Positions 1 through 5,624 are shown, counted from the first letter of the stretch. The stretch: DNA of 6,943 nt from Anaerolineales bacterium (GCA_027019845.1 JALUWE010000507.1:1-6943); one strand, 5' to 3'. The notes: generated by a model not told the origin, from the letters alone. Numbers and translations are program-made.

Positions 1-258
1 CCCTTCGGGGCCGCTCACCTGCCAGTTCTGGACGCTGAGGACGCGGCGGAAGCCATCGAAGACGCGCTCCAGTGAAGCGGGATCGTCCATATCGCCCTGC
101 ACCACTTCCGCGCCGAGGGCGGCCAGCGCCCGCGCTTTCTCGCTTTGGGGGTTGCGCGTCACGACGCGCACCTGCCAGCCGCGGCGCAGCATCTCGCGGG
201 CTGTCGCCCCGCCGACGTTGCCGGTGGCACCGAAAATTAACACTCGTTTATCGCTCAT
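1..258 (-). CDS. NmrA-like NAD(P)-binding protein, N-terminal part (3' end outside window)
   Basis: The visible 86 codons begin MSDKRVLIFGATGNVGG, a beta strand followed by the glycine-rich GxxGxxG dinucleotide loop (G10, G13, G16) of an atypical short-chain dehydrogenase / NmrA-type Rossmann fold. Then come a helix (TAREMLRRG), a second strand (QVRVVTRNP, R37 placed to contact an NADP phosphate) and the GAEVVQGDMDDPASLERVF segment, typical of NmrA and NAD(P)H-binding families in which an aspartate contacts the adenine. The start at 258 is preferred because AGGAG (265-269 on the complement) sits 6 nt upstream; an in-frame ATG at 264 directly abuts that site. The frame is open to base 1, so the C-terminal half that decides substrate is missing. 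It may be a redox sensor or a quinone or sugar-nucleotide reductase. It follows the small membrane protein gene by 71 bp on the same strand and may share its transcript. Confidence 0.88.
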   Translation of the reverse strand, partial: MSDKRVLIFGATGNVGGATAREMLRRGWQVRVVTRNPQSEKARALAALGAEVVQGDMDDPASLERVFDGFRRVLSVQNWQVSGPEG

Positions 259-329
259 GCTCATCTCCTGCTTTCGTTTGTGGGGGATAGACGGGCAGTG
301 CCCTCGCTATACCCCGCTGATGTGGATGT

Positions 330-815
330 TCAAGCCACCATGCCGAGCACGGCCAGCAGCATCAGCATGGTTTCCAGTTTCCCGCCGCGGCTCAGGGTGC
401 TTTGCAGCGCGGCGATCTGCGCGGCCTGCTCCGGCGTGGGCGGCCCGCCCTGAGAGGCGATTTGCCGCCCCAGCGCGCCGAGTTTTTTGGAGGCCGGCTC
501 CTGCATCAGCAACCCGACCAGCAGCGCGGCGAACCCGGCCAGCGCGCCCAGCGTGAGCGGCAGGCGCTCGGCGAACATCACCGCCGGGTCGAAGCCGCCG
601 GAATGTGAGATGTACATCCCCAACCCGGAGAGAATGGTCAGCAGGCCGGTGGCGCTCATCGCCCGGTTGAGCGGCCCGCCTGCCAGTTTTTGCATAAATT
701 TGCCGCCTTCCGGCCCCAGGGCGGCCACCGCCGGTTCGAGAATCAGGCCGATGAACAACGTGCTGCCCATCCAGAAGATGGCGGAGAGGATGTGAATCAG
801 GCGCAAAATGAACAT
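330..815 (-). CDS. Small four-helix integral membrane protein (CopD / DUF2269-like, tentative)
   Basis: This 161-residue protein is mostly hydrophobic, with predicted membrane helices at about residues 5-30, 53-71, 85-104 and 146-161. The N-terminus MFILRLIHILSAIFWMGSTL has the histidine-containing first helix (H8) followed by a W-x-G motif, as in CopD-like and DUF2269-like small membrane proteins; that family assignment is by resemblance only. A more polar stretch (about 106-145, with PPTPEQAAQIAALQ) lies between helices 3 and 4 and could form an amphipathic helix. The last helix ends at the stop codon with no cytoplasmic tail, slightly short for this type of protein. The start is supported by AAAGGAT about 5 nt upstream of the ATG. 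Function unknown. It lies upstream of the NmrA-like gene on the same strand. Confidence 0.82.
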   Translation of the reverse strand: MFILRLIHILSAIFWMGSTLFIGLILEPAVAALGPEGGKFMQKLAGGPLNRAMSATGLLTILSGLGMYISHSGGFDPAVMFAERLPLTLGALAGFAALLVGLLMQEPASKKLGALGRQIASQGGPPTPEQAAQIAALQSTLSRGGKLETMLMLLAVLGMVA

Positions 816-894
816 GGTTTATCCTTTCAAAACTTGTGACTATCATCTACTCAATCTCTGCGGGCTGCGCAACGAGCGTTCCAAAAGGGGGCTT
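816..894 (-). other. Intergenic spacer before the four-helix membrane protein
   Basis: A short gap between the DUF3592-type gene and the membrane protein gene. It holds the latter's ribosome binding site (AAAGGAT, about 821-827 on the complement). An AAAAG-GGGG-CTTTT symmetric run at about 883-896 overlaps the upstream stop codon and could be a weak transcription stop, but the stem is only 5 bp and AT-rich. No convincing sigma70 promoter is visible, so read-through from upstream is possible. Confidence 0.35.
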
Positions 895-1446
895 TTATCC
901 GAAGCCAGGCTGCCTCGGGTCTTGAGATGCCTGTAACGACTTTGTTGCGCGGCGGCGCTTCCGCAACTCCTGAACAATCAGGACAATGCTGAAAAAGCCG
1001 AAGAACAAGCCCAACACGCAGGGCGCGAACACACTCCCGGAGAAACCGGTCACCAACACCGCGTCGGAGGGGTCTTCCGGGTTGTAATAGACGGTAATGG
1101 GTTTGCCGGGCGCGTATTCGCCGCTATTGATGCCAGAACGCACCTCCGACGTGCTGTATCCAATGGTAGTGCTGGTATATTCCTGGCCGTTCACCGTGTA
1201 GCGATAGGCAATTCGCGGCACATAGACCGTTCTTTGTGTGCGAATACCGCTGCTGTTGGTCCACGTGCGGATTTCTTTGTCTACGCTGGCGGAGATGACC
1301 ACACCTTGCGTAGTGGGCCAACCCGTGTTGTTCCCTGCATCCACAATCATGGATAGCCCCCAGCACATCATCCCTATTGCCACGAGCAGCATGATCGTAG
1401 CGAAGGGCAGGCCGGATTTCAGTTTTGGTGTTGCTTGCGTTTTCAT
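895..1446 (-). CDS. DUF3592-type membrane protein
   Basis: This 183-residue protein has two membrane helices (about 14-36 and 138-160) around an extracytoplasmic domain. The domain shows the usual DUF3592 pattern: WPTTQGVVISASV right after helix 1, a central strand pair VPRIAYRYTVNGQEY, then YAPGKPITVYYNPEDPSDAVL just before helix 2. The C-terminal tail is strongly basic (ELRKRRRATKS), consistent with a cytoplasmic end. The family has no established biochemical role; members are small membrane proteins found singly or beside unrelated genes. The ATG at 1446 (MKTQATPKLK) is chosen over an in-frame GTG at 1470 because the longer form adds only the polar segment QGSSEEA, and that stretch contains purine-rich GAAGAAG positioned as a ribosome binding site for the ATG. 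Upstream lies a gene remnant, not an intact partner. Confidence 0.87.
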   Translation of the reverse strand: MKTQATPKLKSGLPFATIMLLVAIGMMCWGLSMIVDAGNNTGWPTTQGVVISASVDKEIRTWTNSSGIRTQRTVYVPRIAYRYTVNGQEYTSTTIGYSTSEVRSGINSGEYAPGKPITVYYNPEDPSDAVLVTGFSGSVFAPCVLGLFFGFFSIVLIVQELRKRRRATKSLQASQDPRQPGFG

Positions 1447-1485
1447 CGCTTCTTCACTACTTCCTTGCACGGATGTTTTCCTTGC

Positions 1486-1643
1486 TTATTTTTCCATCGC
1501 CCGCGCCAGCAGGTAGCACCAGAGTGTCCACAGCAGCCAGCCGGCCCCGGCACCGGCGTGGGCTTCTCCCAGAGCGCGCTCAACAACCCGCTGAGGGCGT
1601 TGGTCAGGTCGGACAGGTGACAGTCACTTTCAAAGTGACTGTC
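1486..1643 (-). pseudogene. Possible remnant of a membrane protein C-terminus (frameshifted)
   Basis: Just upstream of the DUF3592-type gene, two overlapping minus-strand frames read like protein but neither has a start codon. One gives DLTNALSGLLSALWEKPTPVP (about 1550-1613). The other gives AGAGWLLWTLWCYLLARAMEK followed by TAA at 1488-1486, a convincing hydrophobic helix with a basic end. A one-base gain in the GC-rich run near 1547-1553 would join them into a single C-terminus. Both frames hit a stop inside the inverted-repeat cluster at 1612-1676, so any 5' part is gone. I read this as the tail of a lost membrane protein gene truncated where the repeats now sit. It could instead be chance; the stretch is only about 50 codons. 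Confidence 0.35.
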
Positions 1644-1650
1644 ACCTGTC
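1612..1650. repeat. Perfect 19-bp inverted repeat, 1-nt spacer
   Basis: Left arm GACAGGTGACAGTCACTTT (1612-1630), one C at 1631, and right arm AAAGTGACTGTCACCTGTC (1632-1650) form a perfect inverted repeat. As RNA it would be a very long stem on either strand, 19 nt after the cytochrome c stop codon. There is no T-run after it on either strand, so it is not a standard intrinsic terminator; it may stabilise 3' ends or be a copy of a dispersed REP-like element. Confidence 0.85.
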
Positions 1651-1676
1651 TGTCACTGTCACCTGCCTGTCACCTG
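1639..1676. repeat. Array of CTGTCAC heptamers overlapping the cytochrome stop codon
   Basis: CTGTCAC occurs at 1639, 1650, 1656 and 1667, i.e. spacings of 11, 6 and 11 bp. The longer unit TGTCACCTG recurs at 1640, 1657 and 1668. The first overlaps the right arm of the 19-bp inverted repeat, and the last supplies the TGA stop (1672-1670) of the cytochrome c gene. The layout suggests partial duplication of one arm of the palindrome. Confidence 0.75.
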
Positions 1677-2563
1677 CTGCTCTCTACCGCGGGGATGGAT
1701 TGCAGATAGAGGAAGATGGCGTTCAGGTCGTCGTCGGTCAGGTTGGCGTAGTCCTTCCAGGGCATGAAGGCCGGATCGATCTCGTGGCCGTGGGGGCTGA
1801 CGCCGGTGCGGATGGTGGTGATGAAGTCTTCCGCGCTCCATTCGGCCAACTCGCCGCCGGGGGTCAGGTTAGGGGCGAGGGGCGCGTCGGGTATCGGGGG
1901 CCGCGCGCCGGAGAGCGCGGGGCCGTGGCACAGGCGGCAATCGCCGATGTTGACCAGGTATTCGCCGTATTCCGCGGTCGCGCCACGCGGGGGGGCTGGC
2001 GGGCGCGGGGCATCGTGCTCGATGCGGTTGGCGGCCAGGTCGAGCGCGCCCGCGGCGAGCAGGATGCGCCCCACCGGTTTGATGTTTCGTTGGCCGGGGT
2101 CGTTGTCCACCGGCGGCGCACTCTTGATGTAGGCAATCAGCGCGCCCAGGTCCTCATCGCTGAAGTACCAGAACGCCTGCGCGGGCATGATGATGAGCGG
2201 CCTGCCGTCGGGGGCGACGCCGTGACGGATGGCGCGCACAAAGTCCGCGTCCGTATACGTCCCGCCGATCCCGCCCTGGCCCGCGGTCAGGTTGCTGGCG
2301 GGGACGAAGCCGATGCCGGGGTCATCCATCACCACCCCGCCGGAGAGGTCTACGCCGTGGCAGCCGGCACAAACGATGGTGAAGAGGTACTCCCCGCGCG
2401 CAACCGCGGCGGCGTCATCGGGAATGGCGACGGCGGCGGGCTGCACCTCGTAGGTGGCGTTGAGTTTGGCGCTGCCGCGGGCGATCATCACCGCGGCGAA
2501 GACGACGAGCAGGGCGATCAGCCCTCCCAGCACAATCCCGATCCACTTCAAGATTTTTTTCAT
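1670..2563 (-). CDS. Membrane-anchored diheme cytochrome c
   Basis: This 297-residue protein has an N-terminal anchor (about 5-29, after MKK) and two class I cytochrome c domains outside the membrane. Domain 1 has the heme site CAGCH (65-69) and a likely axial methionine M126 in IIMPAQAFWYFSDEDL. Domain 2 has CRLCH (209-213) and a likely axial methionine M267 in FMPWKDYANLTDDDL. Both domains end in the usual helix before a LxxIxxYLxS/IKS segment. The layout resembles the cytochrome subunits of membrane-bound dehydrogenases and other respiratory electron carriers, but no dehydrogenase gene is adjacent, so its redox partner is unknown. The ATG at 2563 has GAGGAGG (2571-2577 on the complement) 7 nt upstream and a promoter further up. 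The stop codon lies inside a repeat unit. A proline-rich linker (PRPPAPPRG, 186-194) separates the domains. Confidence 0.93.
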   Translation of the reverse strand: MKKILKWIGIVLGGLIALLVVFAAVMIARGSAKLNATYEVQPAAVAIPDDAAAVARGEYLFTIVCAGCHGVDLSGGVVMDDPGIGFVPASNLTAGQGGIGGTYTDADFVRAIRHGVAPDGRPLIIMPAQAFWYFSDEDLGALIAYIKSAPPVDNDPGQRNIKPVGRILLAAGALDLAANRIEHDAPRPPAPPRGATAEYGEYLVNIGDCRLCHGPALSGARPPIPDAPLAPNLTPGGELAEWSAEDFITTIRTGVSPHGHEIDPAFMPWKDYANLTDDDLNAIFLYLQSIPAVESSR

Positions 2564-2595
2564 GGTGCAGCCTCCTCACAGTTCAGTTTGGCTTT

Positions 2596-2624
2596 ACTGT
2601 ACTGCCTGGTTGTCCCCTTGTCAT
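2596..2624 (-). promoter_or_regulatory. Sigma70-type promoter for the cytochrome c gene
   Basis: On the minus strand ATGACA (2624-2619, five of six matches to TTGACA) is followed by a 17-bp spacer and TACAGT (2601-2596, four of six matches to TATAAT). It lies 33 bp upstream of the start codon and downstream of the protease terminator, so the cytochrome gene is probably its own transcription unit. Confidence 0.55.
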
Positions 2625-2670
2625 GAGGCAAGCGTCCCAATCGAGGGAGGGACTTTCTGTCCCGGTGGAC

Positions 2671-2710
2671 ATAAAACAAGACCTCGCAGGCTCTGGAGAG
2701 CTGCGAGGTC
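2671..2710 (-). terminator. Intrinsic terminator of the FtsH-like gene
   Basis: GACCTCGCAG (2680-2689) and CTGCGAGGTC (2701-2710) form a perfect 10-bp stem; the 11-nt loop can pair further (CTC with GAG). On the minus strand the stem is followed by TTGTTTTAT. It begins 29 bp past the protease stop codon, in the correct orientation. Confidence 0.75.
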
Positions 2711-2739
2711 TGGACAAACGCATTGGCGTCAGGTTGAAA

Positions 2740-4641
2740 TCAGCCGGTTGCCGGGTTGTCCGCGGTTTCTTCGCCTGCGGGGAGGCGTGGTTCAATCTCC
2801 TGGGTTTCTTCCTGGCCGTTGGGGGAAAGTTGTTCGCCGGAGGCTTCGGCGGGCGGGGTTTCAGCCTCCTTCTCATCAGAGCGGTAGCCGTTGGCGCCCG
2901 AAGTTTCTTTGATGATGCGGACGACTTCTTTGCCGGAGAGGTCGCCATTGGCGAGCAGCGCCTGGGCAATGGCCTCGACCTCGGGCCAGTGTTCCCGCAG
3001 CAACCGTTGGGTTTTGGCTTCGGCGTCGATCCAAAAGCGTTTCATGTCCTCGCGGTAGATTTCTTCCGGGTTGGCGACCGGCGGGCCGAAATAGCCCTGC
3101 ATCCCGAGAGCCATCAGGCCATAGCGCACCTGGTTGTAGTCCCCGCTGGTGCCGCTCCAGGCTTCTTTGAGGTGAATTTTGGTGGCCGCGTCCCCGGCCA
3201 GGCTGACCATGATGCTGCGCACGATGTAGTTGAGCGGATAGGCGTGAATTTCGAAGTTGGTGGCCGAGAGCACGTAGCCCAACGCGTTGGAGCGGCGGAT
3301 GATGGTGGCGCGCACGATGCGGTGTTCGGGCATCAAATAGTATTTGGCCACCGCGTGCCCGGCTTCGTGGTAGGCCACCTGCTCGCGCTGGTCTTCTTCC
3401 ATTTCCTCGATGGGGTTTTCCAACCCCATGGCCTGTTCCTGGAAGGCCAGATCGATGTCGCGCTGGCTGACGGTATCGCGGCCGTCGAAGATCGCCATGC
3501 GTACCGCGTCTTTGGTGATGGCGGCCATGATTTGGGCCGGGGTGTAGTTGGGCGTGTCGCCCACGATGGCTTCCACGTCCACGGAGTCGTCGTGTCTGAT
3601 TTTGCTGAGGTAGTACTCGATGATGGCGCGGCGCCCGGCCCGGTCGGGGCGGTTGACCTCGATGGAGCGGTCGAAGCGTCCGGGGCGGGTCAACGCCGGG
3701 TCGAGGATGTCAGGCCGGTTGGTGGACCCCATGAAGAGCACGTGCCAGTCGCGCGGGGGCGGGGGTTTGCGCAGGATTTTGGTGTAGAACCAGGCTTTGA
3801 GCTTTTCGCCGCGTGTTTTCTCTTCGACGCCGTCCATTTCGTAGAGCAGACGGGTGAGCGCGCCGGTGCCGGCGCCCATGCCCCCGAACACACCGCGTCC
3901 CATCCCCATCGTGCCCTGGGTTTGCCCGCCCATCACGCCCCCGCGGGAGGCCCCCACCGAGTCGATCTCATCGATGTAGGCGATGCAGGCCCCGTATTCG
4001 CGCGCCAGTTTGCGCGCCTTGCGGATGAAGGCGATCATTTTGAGCACATCCACGCCCCAAAACATGGCGCGAAAGCCGGAACCTTCAATCGAGATGAAGG
4101 CCACGCCCGCTTCTCCGGCCATGGCCTTGGCCAGATAAGTCTTGCCCGTGCCGGGCGGGCCGTAGAGCAGCAATCCGGTCACGAACCGCCCGCCCATTTC
4201 CTGGAACTTCGAGCGGTCCGAGAGCAGGGAAATCCACTGGCGCACCAGTTTCAGCAGTTGGGGCTGGCCTTTATAGTCGTCGAACGTCAGTTGTTTGGGG
4301 TCGCCGGGTTTGATGATCTCAGTTTTGGTGCGCGCCATGAACCAGAACAACGCCACGAACTGGATGACGATGAAGGCGATGGCGAACAAGATGCGGAAGG
4401 CAAAACCCAGCGCGATCAGCACGCCATTGAGCACCGCGCGGTCGCTCAACGCCCAGGCAATGATCGTGATCAGCAAGACCCAAAACCAGGTGGCGCGCAC
4501 AAACCGCCAGGCGCGGCGCAACGGATGGTTGCGTCTGGCAGCGATTTCGCTTTGTCTGGGTTTGGGCGGGCCTTGGTCGTCCGAACCCCCGAACTTCAGC
4601 CATCCTCCAGCGTTTTTTGGGTTGGATGCTTCCGTTGTCAT
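2740..4641 (-). CDS. FtsH-family AAA+ membrane zinc metalloprotease (divergent)
   Basis: This 633-residue protein combines a AAA+ ATPase with a zinc peptidase, the FtsH layout for ATP-driven degradation of membrane and misfolded proteins. Two membrane helices (about 51-66 and 74-102) are followed by Walker A GPPGTGKT (161-168), a pore loop with F194-W195-G196, Walker B ending in IDEID (223-227), and the second region of homology with arginine fingers R322 and R325 in GRFDR. The peptidase has HEAGH (425-429) and a probable third zinc ligand D501 in SGTSGDYNQV. Unlike classical FtsH, the loop between the helices is only about 8 residues, so there is essentially no extracytoplasmic domain. Two inserts stand out: a Gly/Met-rich stretch after Walker B (234-258) and a basic, proline-containing insert (273-298). 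The tail from about 583 is acidic and low-complexity. AGGAG lies 7 nt before the ATG; an intrinsic terminator follows the stop. Probably a paralog of the housekeeping enzyme, so no symbol is given. Confidence 0.95.
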   Translation of the reverse strand: MTTEASNPKNAGGWLKFGGSDDQGPPKPRQSEIAARRNHPLRRAWRFVRATWFWVLLITIIAWALSDRAVLNGVLIALGFAFRILFAIAFIVIQFVALFWFMARTKTEIIKPGDPKQLTFDDYKGQPQLLKLVRQWISLLSDRSKFQEMGGRFVTGLLLYGPPGTGKTYLAKAMAGEAGVAFISIEGSGFRAMFWGVDVLKMIAFIRKARKLAREYGACIAYIDEIDSVGASRGGVMGGQTQGTMGMGRGVFGGMGAGTGALTRLLYEMDGVEEKTRGEKLKAWFYTKILRKPPPPRDWHVLFMGSTNRPDILDPALTRPGRFDRSIEVNRPDRAGRRAIIEYYLSKIRHDDSVDVEAIVGDTPNYTPAQIMAAITKDAVRMAIFDGRDTVSQRDIDLAFQEQAMGLENPIEEMEEDQREQVAYHEAGHAVAKYYLMPEHRIVRATIIRRSNALGYVLSATNFEIHAYPLNYIVRSIMVSLAGDAATKIHLKEAWSGTSGDYNQVRYGLMALGMQGYFGPPVANPEEIYREDMKRFWIDAEAKTQRLLREHWPEVEAIAQALLANGDLSGKEVVRIIKETSGANGYRSDEKEAETPPAEASGEQLSPNGQEETQEIEPRLPAGEETADNPATG

Positions 4642-4694
4642 GGCTTCACTCCTGCCGAAAAGTGTTCGCGGCTGGTTCGATAGGTGGTGTTACC

Positions 4695-4723
4695 AGTCTA
4701 ACTGATACTGGCGAGGGAAGCAA
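4695..4723 (-). promoter_or_regulatory. Candidate promoter for the FtsH-like gene
   Basis: On the minus strand TTGCTT (4723-4718), a 17-bp spacer and TAGACT (4700-4695) lie about 54 bp upstream of the protease start codon. Matches to consensus are only partial, so this is a suggestion from spacing and position. Confidence 0.3.
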
Positions 4724-4740
4724 GCGGGCAATTTGAAATC

Positions 4741-4892
4741 TTAACAAATTCTCATTGCGCCGTGTGGAGCGGTTCTCCCGCCGCATGAGCACGCCCCCCA
4801 GCACCACGGCGCAATGTCCGGATGTGCTTCGATTTCCGGCAAGGCTTCCACCGTGTCGAACCATTCGAGGCAAGACGAGGCAATCCGGCGTG
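4741..4892 (-). other. Gene-free stretch with coding-like reading in shifting frames
   Basis: Between the small zinc-binding protein and the protease promoter, one minus-strand frame reads RIASSCLEWFDTVEALPEIE up to about 4812 and runs to a stop at 4741. A neighbouring frame reads CAVVLGGVLMRRENRSTRRN over about 4815-4756. Neither has a start codon with a ribosome binding site. This may be a frameshifted gene remnant or chance; no family recognised. Confidence 0.25.
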
Positions 4893-5105
4893 TTATGTTC
4901 TCCGCCGCGCCGCCACCGCCTGCAAAAACCACCTCGGCGCGCGGGTCACCAGGCGGCCCTGCTGGTCGAACAAAGGTTTGCGCTGTTCGGGAGTCAGGGT
5001 ACTGGCATCGAAACGGATCATCTTGCCGTGTTCGTGGCCTTCTACATCCCCCTCCCTGAGCTTGAAGCACTTGGGACACAGGTAAAAAATCAATCGGCGG
5101 GTCAT
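4893..5105 (-). CDS. Small protein with CPKC and HxH, probable zinc binding
   Basis: This 70-residue protein begins MTRRLIFYLCPKCFKLREGD. C10, C13, H24 and H26 could together bind one zinc ion, like a short zinc ribbon or knuckle. The rest includes STLTPEQRKPLFDQQGRL and a hydrophobic patch APRWFLQAV before a basic end (RRRT). The ATG at 5105 is chosen over longer forms because AAGGAG lies 8 nt upstream (about 5114-5119 on the complement); the longer reading frame would start inside the inserted MITE. The MITE lies 18 bp upstream of the ATG (counting to its target duplication), so it separates the gene from any older promoter while sparing the ribosome binding site. No named family or function can be assigned. 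Confidence 0.72.
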   Translation of the reverse strand: MTRRLIFYLCPKCFKLREGDVEGHEHGKMIRFDASTLTPEQRKPLFDQQGRLVTRAPRWFLQAVAARRRT

Positions 5106-5123
5106 CGGGCACACTCCTTTTTC

Positions 5124-5280
5124 TTCATTACAGTACTTACGCAGTTGAGACCTCACAGGTCTACTACCACACGATGCAGGAAGATTTTACTCAAAACAGA
5201 TTGCATCCGGGCATCTCCATGCACTTTGAGACCTGTGAGGTCTGAGTGCGACTTTTCAAGTGCGTAAGTCCTGTTCATTA
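5124..5280. mobile_element. MITE-like element, 143 bp, with TIRs and 7-bp target duplication
   Basis: The element spans 5131-5273. Its ends are CAGTACTTACGCAGTTG (5131-5147) and, read on the complement, CAGGACTTACGCACTTG (5273-5257): 15 of 17 bases match. The sequence TTCATTA directly flanks both ends (5124-5130 and 5274-5280), a perfect 7-bp target site duplication. Inside is a second inverted pair, AGACCTCACAGGTCT (5148-5162) and its complement (5229-5243), so the whole element can fold into a large hairpin. It has no transposase and must have been moved by an enzyme supplied in trans. The intact duplication and near-intact ends suggest a fairly recent insertion. Element plus one duplication copy is 150 bp. 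Confidence 0.85.
5148..5243. repeat. Internal inverted pair of a 15-bp palindromic unit
   Basis: AGACCTCACAGGTCT at 5148-5162 and its exact complement at 5229-5243 are 66 bp apart. Each copy is itself nearly palindromic (AGACCT, 3 nt, AGGTCT), so alternative small or large hairpins are possible within the MITE. Confidence 0.85.
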
Positions 5281-5384
5281 TCGGCATCGGCGGATAGCAG
5301 ATCGAAATTGTAGACGTCGGAGGCCCTGGAAAACGCATCCGGGTGCCGCAAACGCTTGCCATTCCAATAACGCCGGGCGCCCCA
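5281..5384 (-). pseudogene. Coding-like stretch cut by the MITE
   Basis: On the minus strand one frame reads, from just after a TGA at 5387-5385, RRYWNGKRLRHPDAFSRASD and then VYNFDLLSADADNE, ending in the target duplication. The composition looks like protein, but there is no start codon in this frame. A second frame is also open (MGRPALLEWQAFAAPG, starting at 5388) and ends in TAA-TGA exactly at the duplication. Removing the MITE and one duplication copy (150 bp) would join the first frame in phase to the small zinc-binding protein. It is either a degraded gene end or non-coding sequence that happens to be open; no family recognised. Confidence 0.3.
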
Positions 5385-5434
5385 TCACGGCGACTTCCGA
5401 TGTCTGGTGCTATTCGGGATTTCGATCCACTCTG

Positions 5435-5443
5435 ATTATACCA
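5435..5443 (-). promoter_or_regulatory. Extended -10 element (TGGTATAAT)
   Basis: The minus strand carries a perfect TATAAT preceded by TGG, an extended -10 match that can work without a good -35. It points toward the coding-like stretch, the MITE and the small zinc-binding protein gene, and may be the original promoter of that gene, now about 330 bp away. Confidence 0.4.
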
Positions 5444-5595
5444 ACTGCGTTTTCGTGAACGCGTGGGTAGTGGCCGAAGGGATGGCGGGGCAGTTTCGTT
5501 AATTCGTCACCTACTTATGCAGTGGTGAACTCAGGTGCGGGTTTTGTGTCATTACATGCGTAAGCGCTATCGGAATGCCACACGCCCCTCTTGCC

Positions 5596-5624
5596 ATTCT
5601 GAGGGCACGCAGTGCCCGAAGAAT
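5596..5624. repeat. Hairpin ATTCT-GA-GGGCAC / GTGCCC-GA-AGAAT
   Basis: GGGCAC (5603-5608) pairs with GTGCCC (5612-5617) across GCA, and ATTCT (5596-5600) pairs with AGAAT (5620-5624). The two stems are separated by a symmetric GA/GA internal loop, which can form tandem sheared pairs. It resembles the dispersed 'CATTCTGAG...CGAAGAATCTC' repeats I recall from many GC-rich bacterial genomes. Confidence 0.7.

Noticed and set aside
307..846. Minus-strand 179-codon frame overlapping the four-helix membrane protein
   Set aside because: Arg/Ala-rich out-of-frame shadow; the 161-codon frame has clear membrane helices and a ribosome binding site.
1612..1650. Intrinsic terminator of the cytochrome c gene
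   Set aside because: The stem is strong but no T-run follows on either strand, so it was kept only as an inverted repeat.
1639..1676. CRISPR-like array
   Set aside because: Units are 7-9 bp with spacing of 6-11 bp, far too short for CRISPR repeats and spacers, and there are no cas genes.
1700..2626. Plus-strand open frame of 308 codons
   Set aside because: Antisense to the diheme cytochrome c, with low-complexity Gly/Val/Arg content and no recognisable domain.
2623..4683. Plus-strand open frame of 686 codons
   Set aside because: It lies exactly opposite the FtsH-like gene, is histidine- and glycine-rich without domains, and reflects the high third-position GC of the real gene.
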